Positions 29,782 through 39,198 of a DNA stretch of 64,000 nt are shown one piece after another. The DNA is taken from contig JABDFE010000003.1 of assembly GCA_013286675.1 (NCBI GenBank), positions 9,549-73,548 of the forward strand. The letters are read 5' to 3'. Below the pieces are notes generated by a model. It had not been told where the DNA came from and did not search any database. It saw only the letters and a list, made by a program, of their open reading frames with translations. The position numbers and the translations under genes were made by a program. How positions within the stretch are numbered: the stretch's first letter is position 1; each line of letters begins with the position of its first letter. This DNA comes from Chlamydiota bacterium. Its GTDB lineage: Bacteria > Chlamydiota > Chlamydiia > Chlamydiales > Rhabdochlamydiaceae.

Positions 29782-31875
29782 ATGGATAGTATTAGACCGG
29801 ATTATAGTGGAAAGGGTATTCCAGATAAGTTTCATAATCAATCTCAACAGAGAATGATCGACTTAGAGCGGGCTCAATTGGAACAGACGCTGGAAAATTA
29901 TAAGTTAAGTCTTCAAAACCTGCAAAACCCTGAAGACATTGCAAAGCTTAATGCGGATTATCAAAACATTGTGAATGGATTGATGGGTCCGAGTGGTGCT
30001 TTTCGGGATCAACTCAAAAGTGTTGGGATCACAAATTCTGCGGATATCGAGGCCGTTTTTAAATCGTTCCAATCGATTCCAGGAATGGATGCGATTTTTA
30101 AGACCCCAGAAGATGCTGCAAGTTTTATCGATCAGCTGACGCATTGGGAAAACGGTAAGGAAACAACACCTGCCCAAAGACAACTCGCTGAGGCAATTTT
30201 TTCCGTGATCGATAAGACCATGAGTCCAGAAATGGTCCGAGCAGCATTGGTCAATCTATTCAATAAAACAACATTGTTCGATAGGAAAGATATCTTTGCT
30301 CAATTTCCTGGCATTACAATCAACGACCTAGAAAAAATTTCCGCAATGTTGTCTGGTTATTCCGTTAAATTGCCCATCGCACCCATTCAGCCAACGATAT
30401 CCGACCTACTGTCACCATTTGGATATGCCGGATCTGCACGCTTTATTTACGAAAATAAGAGTGGAAAGCCTGACGATCAGGTCTACATTCAAGTCGTTGG
30501 TACGGATCCGATAACCAACGCACAGTGTTTCATCAAGTTTAACCCCGACGGGACGTTCAAGTATATCGATGTCCCATTACCATCAGGAATGAAGTCTGAG
30601 GATTTTGCCAACCGTCTTTCCGACTTTCCCAAATCTGGGGACGGAAGGGTCATCTATTTGCCTGTAGGCGGAGGAATGCGGCTCTATACATCGCTAGGTA
30701 GCCCGATCCACATGGACACCACGACGATGGTTATTGGAGGTAAGACAATTCCATGCATTATTCAGCCAGATCCCCACATCAAAGATCGTGCTGGATACAA
30801 CATGCCTTGGGATAAGGTAGAGTTTAATGTCGATTGGGGTACTCTATTGCAAAACTCGCACGATAAGGTGCACAGTATGGACGACCTAAATAAGATATTA
30901 CAGGTGTCCAACATCAGTAAAGATTTCCCTAACCAGGGCGTGGTATTTATTAATCCTACTGCTGTCGATGGATTTGCGCTTCCTCTGTTTGTCGATGCAG
31001 AAAGGCACGGTGGAAGTAAGACACAGCCAGGAGGCACTATCCCACAAGAAGGGGGTATCACCTCATCTCCAGATAAAGTTTTTGCCGATTTTAGAGATAA
31101 AATTAACCATATCCCATCGACTGGCAATCCAGATCTCGATGCTTATATCAAAAAATCATGGGAGGGATTATTCATCGGTAGCGGAGAAAGTACCCGTCTT
31201 TTATCTCCGATGGATGGATCTTCGACAGGTCACTTCCCTACAGATTTTTTTGTCAAAACAGGTTGGATCGACAAGTTCAAAAGCGCCTTTTCATCCGCTT
31301 CAATGAAAATCGATATGAATGAGTCGGGAGGAAATGGAGTATGGGAGATGAAGATTAATCCAAAAACGAATGAAGTGACATTTACAAATCCCGGCCATCA
31401 ATATTCTCCTATCACATTGAAGCTTCCTACAGACACCCAAAGCCTTCTAAGTGGAACAGGTAAAGGTTGGGGACTGCCTGACCCTCCAGATACAGATCCA
31501 AAGATAAGTTTAGAAAGAGCCTTGGTGCGAAATTTATCCGTTGCCATCGATACGAATACGTTGACGAAGCAATCTTTTCCGTTGAAGGATGCAGCAGGCA
31601 AACTCATCTTGGACAGCAATGGTAAACCCATTGTCGGAGTAGGGACTGCATACTTCAAATACATGAATAGTATAGGTAGGCTATGTGCTGAGAATCCCGA
31701 GATGAAAGGCGGACCTCAGTTTATCAACCCGTATTCAAGTGCGATACACGGAAATGCTCCTGAGGGGCAGGTCTACGCCGGAGCCTATTCTGATGAAGAA
31801 GGAAGGCCTGGAGCTGCAGCTCAGAGGATGTCTGATTTTGAAATAGGCCACATCGTTTTAGGTCCTATGTCATAG
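29782..31875 (+). CDS. hypothetical protein, 697 aa, no recognised domain
   Basis: Long ORF; no signal peptide seen. Confidence 0.65.
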   Translation: MDSIRPDYSGKGIPDKFHNQSQQRMIDLERAQLEQTLENYKLSLQNLQNPEDIAKLNADYQNIVNGLMGPSGAFRDQLKSVGITNSADIEAVFKSFQSIPGMDAIFKTPEDAASFIDQLTHWENGKETTPAQRQLAEAIFSVIDKTMSPEMVRAALVNLFNKTTLFDRKDIFAQFPGITINDLEKISAMLSGYSVKLPIAPIQPTISDLLSPFGYAGSARFIYENKSGKPDDQVYIQVVGTDPITNAQCFIKFNPDGTFKYIDVPLPSGMKSEDFANRLSDFPKSGDGRVIYLPVGGGMRLYTSLGSPIHMDTTTMVIGGKTIPCIIQPDPHIKDRAGYNMPWDKVEFNVDWGTLLQNSHDKVHSMDDLNKILQVSNISKDFPNQGVVFINPTAVDGFALPLFVDAERHGGSKTQPGGTIPQEGGITSSPDKVFADFRDKINHIPSTGNPDLDAYIKKSWEGLFIGSGESTRLLSPMDGSSTGHFPTDFFVKTGWIDKFKSAFSSASMKIDMNESGGNGVWEMKINPKTNEVTFTNPGHQYSPITLKLPTDTQSLLSGTGKGWGLPDPPDTDPKISLERALVRNLSVAIDTNTLTKQSFPLKDAAGKLILDSNGKPIVGVGTAYFKYMNSIGRLCAENPEMKGGPQFINPYSSAIHGNAPEGQVYAGAYSDEEGRPGAAAQRMSDFEIGHIVLGPMS

Positions 31876-31905
31876 AGACACTTGCAGCGAAAAGACAAGG
31901 GTATT

Positions 31906-33885
31906 CTATTTGAAGTAGTTTTGAGACCTGCTTTTTTGTATTTCCATCTGCCGCTGCCAATAATAAGCCTCAGGAGTGAGGTCTGTGTTGTCTTTTATAG
32001 ATAAATCAGCCCCTTTCTCGATGAGAAATTTTCGTAGCGGTTCGAATCCATAAGCTTGATATAAGGCTGTTCGACCTAAGTGGTTTGGTAAATTTATTAG
32101 GTCTGACTTCTGTTCTAAAAGCAAGTCGATCATTTTGTTGGAAGTCCATTGATCTACTGCTACATATAGGCAGGTCTCGCCTTTGCTATTCCTAAGGTCA
32201 AAATCCACTGTGTATGTTGCAAAAAGCTTCTTCAAGAGCTCGATTCCTTCTTCTCCCTTGTCGTTCCGAATGAAACAATGCAGGAACGGTTCACCGTCCT
32301 CATTGGTTGCAGAGGCATTAAGCTTTGCATTTCGCTGCATTAAAGCTTCGGCTACTTTTAGATTTCTTTGCTCCAAGGCGCAGTTCAACGGTGTTTGTCC
32401 CAGCTTGTTTTCCGCATCAAGGAGTGCTCCATTTTCACAAAGAATATCAAGTACATCTACTGACTGCACAAGATGGAGTGGAGTGTTGCCATTTTGATCA
32501 GCTACAGTGGCAAGAGATTGATCAAGCTCTAAAATTTGTTTGACCTGACTAGGTTCACTAAGATAGTGCAAAGCTGTTTTGCCTTGAGCATCTCTTCCTG
32601 AAGGATTGGCTCTATGCGAATATATGCCATTGGATACTGCGCACAACGAGTTAGCTAACTTTTTCCATATAAAAATTGTAGTGCCAAGATCAGTTGAACA
32701 TCCTTGAGACTCCAAAAATTTCGTCACTTCATTCCAGCCATTACGATAGGCTAACATATAGGGTGTCAGATTATCAGGGGTCGTTGCTTCTTTTTCTGCG
32801 CCCTCTTTAACAAGATATTTAACAGTGTCTAATTGACCATGCCCAGCTGCAAGATGGAGGAGAGTAAAACCTTTTGCATCAATGGTATGAATATTGAGGC
32901 CTCTTACCATGTGAAGCTTCAATTTTTCAAGATTACCGTCCTCAGCTAAATTAAAGACAGTCCAGCAGAAATAATCATTTTCCTCTTCCTCTTTGATATT
33001 GGCTTTCTGTTTAAGTATATCAAAAATTTCTTGCCAGGCTGCAAATCCGGCGATATCAATGCTGTTATTGCCTAGAGTATCTTTTTCCAAAGGATCACAT
33101 CCTTTTTCTAGAAGAAGAGTCACGACATCTAGCCTTCCGTGCCTTGCTGCAAAATGAAGAGGTGTATTTTCCCAATTGTCTTTCTGGGATTGATCCTTCT
33201 TTTCTACTTTCGCATGGACGTCTGCTCCTTGTTGCAACAATGATTTTATTTCTTCGATGGGAGCATTTATCACAACATGGTGTAACCTTGTATAACCTTT
33301 TTCATCGAAATCGTTGACTTTCTCCTTTTGCTCATTTTCTGCCAGAGGAGCATCTATCACACAATGGTGTAAAGATGCACACAAATGACTTGAAGAATCG
33401 GTTTTTGATTGCGTCAGGTTCTTATGGGCTAGTTCGCTTTGCTCACCTGCTTCCCTGACAAACGGTCCACTGGACTGTTTGTTAGTGTTCGCAGTCTTAG
33501 AATGTTTGCTCTCACTCGCGCCTCGTATATCGACAGCGTTCGCTCCCCCCGAACAAAAATTCTGAGAATCCTCCTTTTTTAATTCCGCATTCTTCGAGTC
33601 TTTTGTGTATAGATTACCTTTGTCATCGCCCTTTTCGCTTTTTTTCGATTGCTCTTGCTCTACTTGTGCGATCCATTTCCTTGTGTAAACAAGAAAAAAC
33701 GCTGTCACAAGAGAAATGGTGCTTAAAATGCAGATGGTTTTTTTAGAGAGAGAATAGCGGCCGATCACAAAGCCTTCAGCAGCCAGAAAAGCCGAGAAGA
33801 GTGTTGTTGCTTGATCTAGAGCATGACCAGCTTGGCTAGGATTTGCATAAACCCAATTTTTAAAAGCTTGAAGTGAGACTTGCAT
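31906..33885 (-). CDS. membrane-anchored ankyrin-repeat protein
   Basis: N-terminal TM; repeats such as NTPLHFAARHGRLDVVTLLLEKGCDP, FTLLHLAAGHGQLDTVKYLVKEGAE. Confidence 0.85.
   Translation of the reverse strand: MQVSLQAFKNWVYANPSQAGHALDQATTLFSAFLAAEGFVIGRYSLSKKTICILSTISLVTAFFLVYTRKWIAQVEQEQSKKSEKGDDKGNLYTKDSKNAELKKEDSQNFCSGGANAVDIRGASESKHSKTANTNKQSSGPFVREAGEQSELAHKNLTQSKTDSSSHLCASLHHCVIDAPLAENEQKEKVNDFDEKGYTRLHHVVINAPIEEIKSLLQQGADVHAKVEKKDQSQKDNWENTPLHFAARHGRLDVVTLLLEKGCDPLEKDTLGNNSIDIAGFAAWQEIFDILKQKANIKEEEENDYFCWTVFNLAEDGNLEKLKLHMVRGLNIHTIDAKGFTLLHLAAGHGQLDTVKYLVKEGAEKEATTPDNLTPYMLAYRNGWNEVTKFLESQGCSTDLGTTIFIWKKLANSLCAVSNGIYSHRANPSGRDAQGKTALHYLSEPSQVKQILELDQSLATVADQNGNTPLHLVQSVDVLDILCENGALLDAENKLGQTPLNCALEQRNLKVAEALMQRNAKLNASATNEDGEPFLHCFIRNDKGEEGIELLKKLFATYTVDFDLRNSKGETCLYVAVDQWTSNKMIDLLLEQKSDLINLPNHLGRTALYQAYGFEPLRKFLIEKGADLSIKDNTDLTPEAYYWQRQMEIQKSRSQNYFK
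33392..33610. repeat. Family F element copy inside the ankyrin ORF (diverged, with ~65 bp extra)
   Basis: gaagaatcggtttttga..gcgtc and ctcrctcgcgcct.gtatatcgaca..ggtcgctc.c.ycgaacaaaaattctgag segments shared with 41477-41650. Confidence 0.7.
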
Positions 33886-33930
33886 AGGACACCTTGTTGG
33901 CGAAGAGTATCAGCCTCTTGCAAAATTCTT

Positions 33931-33978
33931 TCAAGAAATTAAATGCAGGAAAATCTCAAGGCCGCTGTTGAGAAGAGG
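33931..33978 (-). pseudogene. Remnant duplicate of the RlmL-like gene 3' end (PLLNSGLEIFLHLIS*)
   Basis: cctcttctcaacagcggccttgagattttcctgcattta vs ccccttctcaacggcggcctcgagatcttcctccactta at 37922 end. Confidence 0.72.
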
Positions 33979-33995
33979 GGTGCCTTTTTAAATTC

Positions 33996-36900
33996 TTAGA
34001 GTGTCTTTTTTTTAATCAGCTCGGCAAATCGATTGCTCCCAAAATTGTAGAGATAAATGTGGTCAGGATTTTTTGAAGAGCCGTACTTAGAAGGTTTTTC
34101 CGGATTTTCTAGGGAATGAACCTGTATGAACAACGAATGCTCACGTGCAACATTTTCTAACCACTGCTCTTGGTCATCTATTTCGGGTAGACTGCCTTCG
34201 TTCAATTTCAAAATTCGAAGGACAATGTCTTTTAAAGACCAAGTCTTAGCATGGCACTTAATACTAAAATCGCGTATCAGATTTTCCAAAAAACCATCAA
34301 CGGTTGGTATGGAGCGGTTTTGTTTCCGGTTTTCATTCATTTGTTTGCGCTTTTCTTGGGCTGCTTCCACTCTGACTCGATCTTTACCGCGTGTGGGTTC
34401 CGTGGTCTCCGAAGGGAAGAGACCAAAACCGCCATTACTGTTGCGATACAGTAATACTTTTCCTTGCTTTTCGGCAGCAATACGCGCTTCTTCAATCAAG
34501 CCGACCTCTTGAAAGTTGATCAAATGTTCAGTGAGCAATATTTTATATCGGCGATTTTCTTCGGTATGGGGTTTTGTCTCTAAAATGGCTGTTTTAAATT
34601 TCTCAAATAAAGTCCGATCTAAACCGTATTTGTTGAGGTAAATCTCTTTGTAGTCTTTATGAAAAGAGGGAAACTTAGCGACCAATTGGCTGATCACTTT
34701 ACCCTCAGGAATGAAAGCACAAAAGCTAGTTTCCCTCTCAGGGAGGGTTTGGTTATCTATTGCCAGATTACCTGCTTGATTTAAAGAGGGTACATGACTG
34801 CTGAGATCATTGAGTTCTAGTGGATCGTGGAGGGAAAGGTAGACCTTGCCGGAATAGGGGCGTTCTGCTTTACCGTTGGATTGCCACCTGGGGCGCAATC
34901 GCAAATCTTTGAAACTGTCATAATACTTGCTTCCATAAGCATAGCGGAGAGCATGGTCTGGGGTATCAGAGGTGGAGATGAAAGGATTACGATCTGTATT
35001 TACATTTAATAAGATAGCCTCTTCCAGTGATGTGATCGTATAATTATTGTCCGAATTTAATTTATCGAAAAAAGCTTTTGATTTTGCGTGAAATTTTTCG
35101 TAGTCCTTCGAATAAAAATCCTGCAATGCTTCTAAAGCATTGTCAAATCGATATTCGTTGTTAAAAAACGTGGTGATGACGGGGCCGCTCTTCTTTAATG
35201 CAAACAGTTGACTTTGCATCGTCTTTGCGTATGCTACAGGATCTTCGTGAGAAGCAGCGGCACTGCACACAACAGGAGAGCTGATTTCATTTTTTACCCG
35301 ATGTTCTTGACGCTTTTTGCGACTGAATTGATCTGTGCGATAGGCAATTCCTCGGTACTGTGCAATCGCAAACTTAGTGCTAATGGTTTTTAGCGTATCA
35401 GGGGTTAAGGTTTTACGATAGACATGCGCATTCAAACTATCGAGATCTCGCTGTTGTTGAGAAGTCAGAGGTTTTGAGCGATGGATCTGTTGTAGCTGTA
35501 AATGATCGGTAGAAGCAGCTTTTTTAAACTCTCCATTTTTTTTGAGAATTGAATTATCACCGAATCTGCTAAGTAAATTTTCCGCAGACGTTGATACTAG
35601 CATTTTCTTTCTGGGTGGTTCATTTTGCCACCGTGCTTCTTCTTCGCTATCTGAATCATCGGAAAGATTTTCTGCAGAGTAGCCGGTAGATGATTCCACT
35701 AAAAGCAGGTCTTCTTTGTATTTCTCCAGATCATTATTTTTAAAGCGTTGATCCATTTTACCCAGGAGCTGGTGAGCAATTTTGCTTTTGCTACAATTAA
35801 AGCCATGGCGAGTGGCTTGGTATACGAGTGTAGTGAGGAGGTAGTTGGAAATTGGCACTTGATCAACTTGTGTTAGTCGGATAGTGCAAACTGGTTTGTC
35901 TTTAAGAGGAAAAAGTGTAAAATAAAAATTTTGATCGTTCTTTGTAATATGTGAAGATGATAGTTCATGTCTGTCGCGAATTACACATTGATATTTGTGG
36001 TTAAAAATTTGTTGCAAAATCTCATATAAACGCAAAACAAAGAAATCGATATATTTTTCGGCTATAATTTTATCTGTAATTCTGCGTATGCCACCTATAG
36101 AAAGTTCAATTTTGCTGGCATTTTTTATCATGCAGTCGTTAATAAAGTTCAATGTTTCTCCAATGAGGGCGTCTGTATTAAAATAGTCGTGGAACTCACG
36201 CAGAAGACGATGATTTAAACCCTGAACCTGTAGACGGATAGTTTCGCTCTCTTTTTTGCATTGGGTTAGTTCTTGGTGCTTCTTTAATATTGGTAGAAGC
36301 TCCTCACATTTAGAGAAACAAGACTCCCTGGCGTTAACCAATTTCTCGATATCTGTAATGATAACATCATCTACCATAGCTCCATGCTTTAGTAAGCATT
36401 TAATGACGAAGATGAATGCACCTAGCGCTTTCTTTGTCTGCTGATTTTTTAGTTGTTCAATAGCTATTTTAAGGGGTGTGTCCCCGTCGTGGTCTTTTGC
36501 ATTAATATCCAGCACATTTTGGTTTAAAATTAGCTCGATCACTCTGGAAGAACCATAATACGTTATGAGATGTAGGTCTTCTGCTGTTATTTCAATCAGA
36601 GGTTGCTGTAGAAGAAATTGCACAAAATCTTTGTCATCTGCTGTCACTGCATAGTTTAAAGCTGTGGCGTCTGACTTATCTTTCGCATTGACGTCTACAC
36701 CAAGATGAATCATTTCTTTGGCGAGAGAAAAATTTTCTTGTTCTAGAGCAATAAAAAACGCAGATTTTTTATTTCCAAGCGGCTGCAGGCATGTATTAGC
36801 AAGCTTTTCTCTGGATATTTGGAACATTTGTAGAAAAAAGTAAAAGCATTGCTTATTGCCTTCTTCAGCAACTTGACATAAAAGTTCACTGTAATTTTCT

Positions 36901-37850
36901 TCCTTTATCTGCTTGCTGATAGTTTTCTCGACCAAATCTAGCAGGTCATGCCATCCATTCCAAAAGATGAGTGGCAGAATGTTTTGAATAAAAGGGCATT
37001 TTCCATCTATATTGCAGGCTAAAAGATCGATGCCATTTTCTATGAGGAGGCTGAACATATCGAAGGCATCTTGCTCAGAAAAACATGCGGGATTGAAACT
37101 ATCAAGAATAATCCATCCAAATTCGTCGGGCTTGTTTAAGTCGACACTTTTTCTGTCGATGTGTTTTTTCAATAAACTGATGTTGTTCTTATGCACCGCG
37201 AGTTGGAGAGGGGAATTGGGGTTCTTCTTACGGTATAATAATTTGCAAATTTTGGCATTCCTGGTGAAGTTTCGCATTTTGTTGAAAATCTTATTAATGC
37301 GCTCATCATTTGGATCACATTTAGGATGCTCCAAAAAATGTTTCACAATTTCAACGCTTTCCCCAATGCAAGCGCTTTCTAGACTTAGCATTGGATAATG
37401 GTTCGATTTGCCGGCCCTTTCCCAGATCTCTAAAAAGCAGTCCATATTGCCTGGTTGATTGCCGCGCAAACAGCAAAGATCTAGTGGGGTTTGGTCTTTG
37501 TTATTTTTTTCAGTAAAGAGGAAAAATCTTTGTACTCCATGAAAAGGCCTTTTATCATTCAGGATGATGAGGATTTCTCGATGCCCGAGGCTAGCTGCAT
37601 GGTGGTAGGCTGTGTTTTGATGCGGGTCACTACGATTCCCAAAATTTGCGCGTGTAACTGCATCGTTAAAGCAGTGATTTAAGATATAGCTTACTTTGAG
37701 GTAATCGTTCTTTTTGACTTTCCGAATAAAGTATTCGAAGAAGGCATTTTCATCCTCTTTAAGAGCTTGAATTTTCTGGTGTTTTTGAGGGTTAGCTTCA
37801 ATGGAACGTTTTGCTTGTGCTGCAATGGATGCGGGAGTAATAGAAGCCAT
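33996..37850 (-). CDS. 1284-aa ankyrin-repeat protein with candidate ADP-ribosyltransferase-like region; probable effector
   Basis: Ankyrin-like repeats in N-terminal half; C-terminal half contains AYRTD, FISTSDTPDHALRYAYG, and ERETSFCAFIPEGKVI resembling R-S-E motifs. Confidence 0.75.
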   Translation of the reverse strand: MASITPASIAAQAKRSIEANPQKHQKIQALKEDENAFFEYFIRKVKKNDYLKVSYILNHCFNDAVTRANFGNRSDPHQNTAYHHAASLGHREILIILNDKRPFHGVQRFFLFTEKNNKDQTPLDLCCLRGNQPGNMDCFLEIWERAGKSNHYPMLSLESACIGESVEIVKHFLEHPKCDPNDERINKIFNKMRNFTRNAKICKLLYRKKNPNSPLQLAVHKNNISLLKKHIDRKSVDLNKPDEFGWIILDSFNPACFSEQDAFDMFSLLIENGIDLLACNIDGKCPFIQNILPLIFWNGWHDLLDLVEKTISKQIKEENYSELLCQVAEEGNKQCFYFFLQMFQISREKLANTCLQPLGNKKSAFFIALEQENFSLAKEMIHLGVDVNAKDKSDATALNYAVTADDKDFVQFLLQQPLIEITAEDLHLITYYGSSRVIELILNQNVLDINAKDHDGDTPLKIAIEQLKNQQTKKALGAFIFVIKCLLKHGAMVDDVIITDIEKLVNARESCFSKCEELLPILKKHQELTQCKKESETIRLQVQGLNHRLLREFHDYFNTDALIGETLNFINDCMIKNASKIELSIGGIRRITDKIIAEKYIDFFVLRLYEILQQIFNHKYQCVIRDRHELSSSHITKNDQNFYFTLFPLKDKPVCTIRLTQVDQVPISNYLLTTLVYQATRHGFNCSKSKIAHQLLGKMDQRFKNNDLEKYKEDLLLVESSTGYSAENLSDDSDSEEEARWQNEPPRKKMLVSTSAENLLSRFGDNSILKKNGEFKKAASTDHLQLQQIHRSKPLTSQQQRDLDSLNAHVYRKTLTPDTLKTISTKFAIAQYRGIAYRTDQFSRKKRQEHRVKNEISSPVVCSAAASHEDPVAYAKTMQSQLFALKKSGPVITTFFNNEYRFDNALEALQDFYSKDYEKFHAKSKAFFDKLNSDNNYTITSLEEAILLNVNTDRNPFISTSDTPDHALRYAYGSKYYDSFKDLRLRPRWQSNGKAERPYSGKVYLSLHDPLELNDLSSHVPSLNQAGNLAIDNQTLPERETSFCAFIPEGKVISQLVAKFPSFHKDYKEIYLNKYGLDRTLFEKFKTAILETKPHTEENRRYKILLTEHLINFQEVGLIEEARIAAEKQGKVLLYRNSNGGFGLFPSETTEPTRGKDRVRVEAAQEKRKQMNENRKQNRSIPTVDGFLENLIRDFSIKCHAKTWSLKDIVLRILKLNEGSLPEIDDQEQWLENVAREHSLFIQVHSLENPEKPSKYGSSKNPDHIYLYNFGSNRFAELIKKKTL

Positions 37851-37921
37851 ACATTATCCTTCTTTATTCCGCACCATTATAAATTCAAATGGAATTTTGA
37901 TATAGAACTTCTTGCCGGATA

Positions 37922-39025
37922 TTACTGGGTTAAGTGGAGGAAGATCTCGAGGCCGCCGTTGAGAAGGGGGATGGGTTTCTTGTGGGGTCTGCCAAAGGCT
38001 GGTGGAAGCGATCGGTGAGGACTGAGGATCGCAGCGCGGGCTTTGCCGTTGCAGGTGGTCTTGAGGAACTCGGCAAGTTCCAGGTAGGGATCTTGTGGGG
38101 CTGCAATGCGGGATCCATAGGGTGGGTTAGCAACGACGAGGGTAGGTTGCAGCAGGGTTTTGAAGTTGTGGACATGGGCGTGTTGGAAGTGGAGCGGGAA
38201 TTTTGTGTTTTTCTGTGTGGCTTTACAGAGCTCAATGGCTTTTCTATCGCGGTCTCCGCCGAAGATGGAATACGGTTTCATCGGCTGGATGCGGCTGTCG
38301 AGCTTATTCTTGATAGCAATCCACTCTTCTTCTTTGTAGAGCGGGTGGTTGAAAAAGCCAAAGTTTTTGCGGAAGTAGGCAGGAGGGGTGTTTGTTGCCA
38401 TGAGTGCTGCTTCCCAAAGGAAAGTTCCTGAGCCGCAGAAAGGATCGCAGACGACATCGTTTGGGGTGTAATCGGCATATTTTAAGATGGCAGCAGCGAG
38501 GGTTTCTTGGAGAGGTGCATCGACGTTACCAGTACGATAGCCGCGTTTGAAAAGAGGCGCGCCTGTGGTATCGAAGCTAATCGTTGCTTTGTTTTCATAG
38601 ATAAAGACGTGGATTTGAACGGCGGGATTGAAGACTTCGACAGAAGGTCTCTCTCCGGTTTTTTCACGGAAGGTATCGCAGATAGCGTCTTTGACAACAA
38701 GGCCTGCAAAGTGGCTGTTGCGAAATTCGGGATTTTTGGTGGCATTAGAATCAATGGCAAATGTTTTATCTAGGGAAAGATAATCCATCCAGGGAATTTT
38801 CTTGGCTTCGTTATAGAGAGTTTCACGGTTAGGGCAATCAAAATGCGCTAAGGGCCATAGAACGCGTGTGGCAAAGCGGCTGCCGTAGTTGATGATGTAG
38901 GCGTTTTCGATGGTGAGCGGTGCAGAGACTCCACGGGGCCAGCGTCTTGCGGCCATGCCAAGTTCTTGCAGCTCTTCGGTGAGGAGCTGTTCTAAGTTCG
39001 GAGGGCATGTGATAAATAGGTGCAT
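37922..39025 (-). CDS. THUMP-containing rRNA guanine-N2 methyltransferase (RlmL/RlmK-N type)
   Basis: VVCDPFCGSGTFLWEAAL, VVANPPYGSRI. Confidence 0.88.
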   Translation of the reverse strand: MHLFITCPPNLEQLLTEELQELGMAARRWPRGVSAPLTIENAYIINYGSRFATRVLWPLAHFDCPNRETLYNEAKKIPWMDYLSLDKTFAIDSNATKNPEFRNSHFAGLVVKDAICDTFREKTGERPSVEVFNPAVQIHVFIYENKATISFDTTGAPLFKRGYRTGNVDAPLQETLAAAILKYADYTPNDVVCDPFCGSGTFLWEAALMATNTPPAYFRKNFGFFNHPLYKEEEWIAIKNKLDSRIQPMKPYSIFGGDRDRKAIELCKATQKNTKFPLHFQHAHVHNFKTLLQPTLVVANPPYGSRIAAPQDPYLELAEFLKTTCNGKARAAILSPHRSLPPAFGRPHKKPIPLLNGGLEIFLHLTQ

Positions 39026-39028
39026 TCT

Positions 39029-39197
39029 AACCTCAATTCTGGATTGCTTTCATAGAGTCTTGCCCCATCTTTCGGGCGCTTTTTAAAGATTTTTCGGTCA
39101 CTATAGGCACCTGCCGGCTATGAGTGCCCGAAAAATGTTTAAAAATCACCTCGAAATCTGGGACAATCCTCCATAAAATCAACCCAGAACTGAGGTT
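39029..39197. repeat. Imperfect palindromic element, family E (169 bp)
   Basis: AACCTCAaTTCTGGaTTG...CAACCCAGAACTGAGGTT arms, inner TTTTTAAAGATTTTTCGG/CCGAAAAATGTTTAAAAA. Confidence 0.78.
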
Positions 39198-39198
39198 T

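Noticed and set aside
29719-29790. 23-codon ORF MPLIKGKKAQRVLQWPQSRKKYG
   Set aside because: Too short and unsupported; may be a degraded gene start but cannot be shown.
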